Source of the DNA: Acetobacteraceae bacterium
GTDB taxonomy: Bacteria > Pseudomonadota > Alphaproteobacteria > Acetobacterales > Acetobacteraceae
Length of the DNA stretch: 8,352 bases
Assembly (NCBI GenBank): GCA_027323595.1
Contig: DAHWBL010000038.1
Span: forward strand, 1 to 8,352
Direction: 5' to 3'
Made by a program: the position numbers and the translations under genes. How positions within the stretch are numbered: the stretch's first letter is position 1; each line of letters begins with the position of its first letter. Shown piece by piece: positions 5,559 to 8,352 of the stretch. Below the pieces are notes generated by a model. The model did no database searches. It worked only from the letters and a program-made list of their open reading frames with translations, and was not told the DNA's origin.

Positions 5559-6322
5559 CCGGCTGGCGCTGGTTCTGGCGGCTGGCCAGCTTCGTCGTTG
5601 GCGTGGGCTTCATCTATGGCTGGCAGATGATCGCGGATGCGAAGCTGATCTCGCCGGTGTTCCTGCCCGGACCCGACCGCGCCTGGGCGGCGCTGCTGCG
5701 CGGGTTTCACTCCGGCATCCTGGAGCCCAAGCTGGTCGGCACGGTGCAGCGCATGATCATCGGCTGGCTGCTCGCTTCGCTGCTGGGCATCGCGCTGGGC
5801 ACCATGATCGGGGTGTCGCCGCGGGCGCGCAAAATCTTTGGTCCCACGCTGGAGTTTTTGCGTCCGCTGCCGTCCTCGGCGATCATTCCGCTGGCCATCG
5901 CGCTGTTCGGGCTGTCGGAGGGCATGGTGCTGGGGGTGATCGGGTTCGGCGCGCTGTGGCCGATGCTGCTGTCCACCGTGCACGGGTTCGGCGCGGTCGA
6001 GCCGCGGCTGTATGAGGTGTCGCGCGCGCTGGGCATGTCGAAATTGTCGGTGATCTGGAAGATCGCGCTGCCCAGCTCGATGCCCGACATTCTGGCCGGC
6101 ATGCGCCTGGGCCTCACCGTGTCGCTGATCCTGGCGGTGGTGGGCGAGATGCTGACCGGGCGCGATGGGCTGGGCAACTGGATTTTGCTCGCCGCGCGGT
6201 CGTTTCGCGCGCCCGACCTGTATGCCGGGGTGATCCTGCTCGGGCTGCTGGGCTATGTCAGCGCGCAGGCGCTGGCCTGGGTCGAATCGCGGCTGCTGCG
6301 CTGGCGGGCGGTGGCACGCTGA
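5555..6322 (+). CDS. ABC importer permease 2, NitT/TauT (SsuC/TauC-like)
   Basis: This 255-aa second transmembrane subunit of the same importer has hydrophobic segments at about 8-25, 63-86, 105-120, 123-141, 184-198 and 222-241. A canonical EAA loop with intact Gly (EVSRALGMSK, 154-163) is followed by WKIALP (168-173). PLPSSAIIPLAIALFG (104-119) matches the same family block in permease 1, so the pair looks like an ancient duplication. The start at 5555 is favoured by the ATGA overlap with permease 1 and GGAG at 5543-5546; a longer frame reaching back to 5282 only overlaps permease 1 and does not encode family-like sequence. It ends 10 bp before the stop of the convergent GST gene. No periplasmic binding protein gene follows. 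Confidence 0.93.
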   Translation: MTGWRWFWRLASFVVGVGFIYGWQMIADAKLISPVFLPGPDRAWAALLRGFHSGILEPKLVGTVQRMIIGWLLASLLGIALGTMIGVSPRARKIFGPTLEFLRPLPSSAIIPLAIALFGLSEGMVLGVIGFGALWPMLLSTVHGFGAVEPRLYEVSRALGMSKLSVIWKIALPSSMPDILAGMRLGLTVSLILAVVGEMLTGRDGLGNWILLAARSFRAPDLYAGVILLGLLGYVSAQALAWVESRLLRWRAVAR

Positions 6323-6335
6323 ACCAGCCGGTTCA
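6320..6335. terminator. Perfect inverted repeat covering two convergent stop codons
   Basis: TGAACC (6320-6325), AGCC (6326-6329) and GGTTCA (6330-6335) form a perfect 6-bp stem with a 4-nt loop. The outer bases are the TGA stop of permease 2 and, on the other strand, the TGA stop of the second GST gene. It could work as a small bidirectional terminator, but it has no T-tract on either side and the stem is short. Confidence 0.4.
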
Positions 6336-6989
6336 CACTGGCGCGGTTTCGTATTTGGCGATCTGCCAGTCCGCCGGTTCGGCCTGGGCATCGGCGTGCC
6401 ATTCCGCGACCAGCGGGTGGGCGCGCACGGTCTGGCAATAGATTTCGGCGTCGGTCGGCAAATGCGGGGCGTAGGTGAGAAAGCGCGCGACGACGGGCGC
6501 GAACATCGCGTCCGCCAGGGTCATGGCGGTGCCGAACAGGAACGGGCCGCCGCCGCGCTGCATGGCGAGCTGCCACAGCGCGACGATGCGCGCGATGTCG
6601 GCGAGCGCGCCGGGCGTGCGGCCCGCGCCGGGGAAGCGCGCGCAGCAATTCATCGGCATGGCGACGCGCAGATCGCGAAACCCGCCGTGCATCTGCGCGC
6701 AAATCGTGCGGGCGAAGCTGCGCGCCATCGGCTGCGCGGGCCACAGTCCCGGCGCCAGCTCGGCGCAATATTCGCCGATCGCCAGGCTGTCCCAGATCGC
6801 GTTGCCTTCGTGCAGCAGATACGGCACCGTGCCGCTTGGTGACACCGCGCGCACCTGCGGCGAGGCGCCGGTGCCGTCGATGCGCAGCACCCGCACCTCG
6901 ACATCGAGCCCGGCGAGGCGCACCGCCAGCCAGCCGCGCAGCGACCACGAGGAATAGCGGCGATTGCCGATGAACAGCACCCCGCTCAT
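6333..6989 (-). CDS. Glutathione S-transferase family protein (YSSWSLRxW type)
   Basis: This 218-aa soluble GST-fold protein is unlike the YfcG-type protein in this window. The N-terminal thioredoxin-like domain has IGNRRYSSWSLRGWLA at 7-22, where Ser13/Ser14 are candidate glutathione-activating residues. The cis-Pro is at 56 (SGTVPYL, 52-58) and the glutathione-binding WDSLAIGEY at 66-74. The helical domain has LFGTAMTLADAMFAPVVARFLTY at 151-173, whose N-cap TLAD and FAPV..R.LTY pattern are typical of this bacterial GST subfamily. The substrate is unknown. The ATG overlaps the stop of pip (ATGA on the minus strand, 6989-6986) and no good Shine-Dalgarno is visible, so expression is probably coupled to pip. 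It converges on permease 2 with a 10-bp gap. Family assignment is firm; physiological role is not. Confidence 0.9.
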   Translation of the reverse strand: MSGVLFIGNRRYSSWSLRGWLAVRLAGLDVEVRVLRIDGTGASPQVRAVSPSGTVPYLLHEGNAIWDSLAIGEYCAELAPGLWPAQPMARSFARTICAQMHGGFRDLRVAMPMNCCARFPGAGRTPGALADIARIVALWQLAMQRGGGPFLFGTAMTLADAMFAPVVARFLTYAPHLPTDAEIYCQTVRAHPLVAEWHADAQAEPADWQIAKYETAPV

Positions 6990-7936
6990 GGCGCGCCCCG
7001 GAAGCGTTCGACGGCGCCGACCAGCGCGCGGCGCACGCCGGGTTCCAGCGCCGAATGCCCGGCGTCGGGGATCAGCGTGAGGCGCGCGCCGTGCCAGGCG
7101 GCGGCGAGATCAAAAGCGGTGGCGGGCGGGCAGATCATGTCGTAGCGGCCCTGCACGATCTCGGCCGGCACGCTGGCCAGCCGGTCCATGTGGGCGAGCA
7201 GCCCGCCGGGCGGCAGGAACAGATCATGCTGGAAATAATGCGCCTCGATGCGGGCGAGGCCAAGCGCGGTGCGGTCCTGCGCGAAGCTTGCCACCGTTTC
7301 GGGGCTGGGCAGCAGGGTGGAGCAGGAGCCTTCATAGGCCGACCAGGCGCGGGCGGCGGCCATGTGGATCGCCGGGTCGGGGTCGGTCAGCCGGCGCAGA
7401 TAGCCGGCGAGCAGGTCGGCGCGTTCGGCGGGCGGCAGGTGGCCGGCGAAGGCGGCGTGGGCGTCGGGGAAGACGCGGGCGAGGCCGTGCATGAACCAGT
7501 CGACCTCGACGGGGCGGCCGAGGAACACGCCGCGCAGCACGCAGCCGACCACCCGTTCGGGGTGGGCCTGGGCATAGGCGATGGCCAGGGTGGAGCCCCA
7601 ACTGCCGCCGAACAGCAGCCAGCGCTCGATGCCCAGATGCCGGCGCAGCCGCTCGATATCCTCGACCAGATGGGCGGTGGTGTTGTCGACCAGGCTGCCC
7701 AGCGGGCGGGAGCGGCCGGCGCCGCGCTGGTCGAAAATGACCACCCGCCAGTGTCCGGGGTCGAAAAACCGGCGATGCACCGCGCCCGCGCCCGCGCCCG
7801 GTCCGCCATGCAGGAACAGCGCGGGGTGGCCGCGCGGGTTGCCCACCTGCTCCCAGTACATCACATGTTCGCCCGACAGCGGCAGATAGCCGGTCTCGAA
7901 CGGGCCGATATCAGGGTAGAGATCACCACGTGGCAT
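6986..7936 (-). CDS. pip: Proline iminopeptidase (S33 family)
   Basis: This 316-aa cytoplasmic serine peptidase of the alpha/beta-hydrolase fold removes N-terminal proline from short peptides. Family marks are the start LYPDIGPFETGYL (6-18), the oxyanion motif HGGPG (43-47), DQRGAGRS (69-76), the nucleophile elbow GGSWGS (110-115, Ser112), the cap-domain WSAYEGS (198-204), the acid in GRYDMICP (Asp266) and the catalytic GHS (His294). The length matches the roughly 310-320 aa usual for Pip, and the triad is intact. The start at 7936 fits the family N-terminus. No Shine-Dalgarno is visible; a TAAATA (7948-7943) ends 6 nt before the ATG, consistent with a leaderless transcript. It is the first gene of a two-gene unit with the downstream GST and is divergent from ftsK. 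Confidence 0.95.
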   Translation of the reverse strand: MPRGDLYPDIGPFETGYLPLSGEHVMYWEQVGNPRGHPALFLHGGPGAGAGAVHRRFFDPGHWRVVIFDQRGAGRSRPLGSLVDNTTAHLVEDIERLRRHLGIERWLLFGGSWGSTLAIAYAQAHPERVVGCVLRGVFLGRPVEVDWFMHGLARVFPDAHAAFAGHLPPAERADLLAGYLRRLTDPDPAIHMAAARAWSAYEGSCSTLLPSPETVASFAQDRTALGLARIEAHYFQHDLFLPPGGLLAHMDRLASVPAEIVQGRYDMICPPATAFDLAAAWHGARLTLIPDAGHSALEPGVRRALVGAVERFRGAP

Positions 7937-7942
7937 GGACCA

Positions 7943-7948
7943 TATTTA
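7943..7948 (-). promoter_or_regulatory. Candidate -10 element for a leaderless pip mRNA
   Basis: On the minus strand TAAATA is separated from the pip ATG by 6 nt (GGTCC preceded by T). Transcription from such a -10 would begin at or next to the A of the start codon. The matching -35 position (about 7966-7972) is weak and overlaps one arm of the inverted repeat there. Confidence 0.3.
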
Positions 7949-7964
7949 GGGCACGGATCGGGGT

Positions 7965-8008
7965 TTCGACCAGAGTCGGACTTGCGAAGCGGCCCCGAGG
8001 TGGTCGAA
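7965..8008. repeat. Perfect 8-bp inverted repeat, 28-bp spacer
   Basis: TTCGACCA at 7965-7972 is repeated in reverse complement as TGGTCGAA at 8001-8008. It could be a looping operator between pip and ftsK, or a hairpin in a long transcript. The centre-to-centre distance of 36 bp is not an exact number of helical turns. Confidence 0.5.
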
Positions 8009-8054
8009 TGAACGGATCGTCGCCCGAACCCGGGCGGGCAGGAGGGTGGCAGAA

Positions 8055-8352
8055 TGTCCGGCACGGCGGCACGACGCCGATTCATCTCCCCGGCCACGCT
8101 GGCCTTGGTGCGCCGTCGCGCCGGGGTGATGCTGGGCGTGGCGCTGGCGCTGGCCGGCGCCTACGTGGTGCTGGCGCTGATCGGCTATGACCCGTCGGAC
8201 CCCTCGTTCAACACCGCCACCGCCGAGCCCACCCATAACCCGGCCGGGCCGCCGGGGGCGACGATCGCGGATTTGCTGTTGCAGGGTTTTGGCGTTGCCG
8301 GCGTGCTGCCGGCCGCCGCCCTGCTGGCCTGGGGCGTGCGGGCGGCGACGCG
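8055..8352 (+). CDS. ftsK: DNA translocase FtsK, N-terminal membrane domain, 3' end outside window
   Basis: FtsK is a septum-anchored DNA pump that clears and aligns chromosome termini and activates XerCD dimer resolution during division. Only the first 99 codons are present, and the frame runs open to the window edge. They show a basic cytoplasmic start (RRR at 7-9, RRR at 20-22), a first membrane helix at about 23-44 and an extracytoplasmic loop with YDPSDPSFNTAT (45-56) and a Pro/Gly-rich stretch to 69. A second hydrophobic helix spans about 72-95. The DPSDPSxNTAT loop followed by ADLLLQ is typical of alphaproteobacterial FtsK 4TM domains. The ATG at 8055 has a strong AGGAGG 8 nt upstream. 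The motor and gamma domains would lie beyond base 8352. SpoIIIE-type naming is a synonym issue rather than a different function. Confidence 0.9.

Larger units (their letters stand above)
7937..8054. promoter_or_regulatory. Divergent pip/ftsK intergenic region
   Basis: These 118 bp must hold the promoters of pip (minus) and ftsK (plus). They contain a perfect 8-bp inverted repeat (TTCGACCA 7965-7972, TGGTCGAA 8001-8008), one GANTC site (GAGTC, 7973-7977), a 5-bp stem GCCCG-AACC-CGGGC (8022-8035) just upstream of the ftsK ribosome binding site, and that site itself (AGGAGG, 8041-8046). No open frame here looks like a real gene. Confidence 0.55.

Noticed and set aside
5402..6391. 329-aa minus-strand open frame opposite permease 2
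   Set aside because: Same antisense composition artefact, with no recognisable domain; it also runs across the stop of a well-supported gene.
7055..8011. 318-aa plus-strand open frame opposite pip
   Set aside because: It mirrors pip codon structure (Gly/Ala/Gln/Val-rich), whereas pip has an intact catalytic triad.
7930..8190. 86-aa plus-strand frame between pip and ftsK
   Set aside because: It overlaps the pip start and the ftsK 5' end out of frame; the ftsK frame starting at 8055 is clearly the real one.
1..8352. CRISPR, insertion sequence, prophage, attachment site, tRNA or rRNA
   Set aside because: No spaced direct repeats, transposase or integrase sequence, terminal inverted repeats or RNA-gene signatures were seen on either strand.

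Overview
This window comes from a GC-rich, gene-dense bacterial chromosome, most likely an alphaproteobacterium. I infer this from strong G/C preference at third codon positions, the FtsK N-terminus and the gene repertoire. Acetobacteraceae or another Rhodospirillales lineage is my best guess, but only a guess. Nothing points to phage, insertion sequences, CRISPR, rRNA or tRNA.

Layout. (1) 1-2043, plus strand: the 3' part of a hydantoinase B/oxoprolinase-family gene, entering from upstream, followed after 6 nt by a small ORF I do not recognise. (2) 2044-3748, minus strand: a DUF849/BKACE-type beta-keto acid cleavage enzyme, then a Nu-class (YfcG/Ure2p-like) glutathione transferase. The stop codon of the transferase abuts the stop of the small plus-strand ORF in one TGATCA palindrome. 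(3) 3749-3981: a divergent regulatory region. (4) 3982-6322, plus strand: an ABC importer operon of the nitrate/sulfonate/taurine (SsuBC/TauBC) type, with one ATPase and two permeases joined by ATGA overlaps. No substrate-binding protein gene is present. (5) 6333-7936, minus strand: proline iminopeptidase, then a second, unrelated glutathione transferase, also joined by an ATGA overlap. (6) 7937-8054: a second divergent regulatory region with a perfect 8-bp inverted repeat. (7) 8055-8352, plus strand: the 5' end of ftsK, cut by the window edge.

How it may work together. The pip/ftsK end looks like ordinary chromosomal housekeeping. The left two thirds look like an accessory catabolic neighbourhood: a hydantoinase/carboxylase-type enzyme, an acetyl-CoA-dependent keto-acid cleavage enzyme of unassigned substrate, a glutathione-dependent oxidoreductase and an importer of unknown substrate. 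Joining these into one pathway is inference from proximity only. The most interesting residue-level points are a His at the usual Asp of the presumed metal site in the hydantoinase B protein, and loss of the substrate-binding Glu of classical Kce in the BKACE enzyme.
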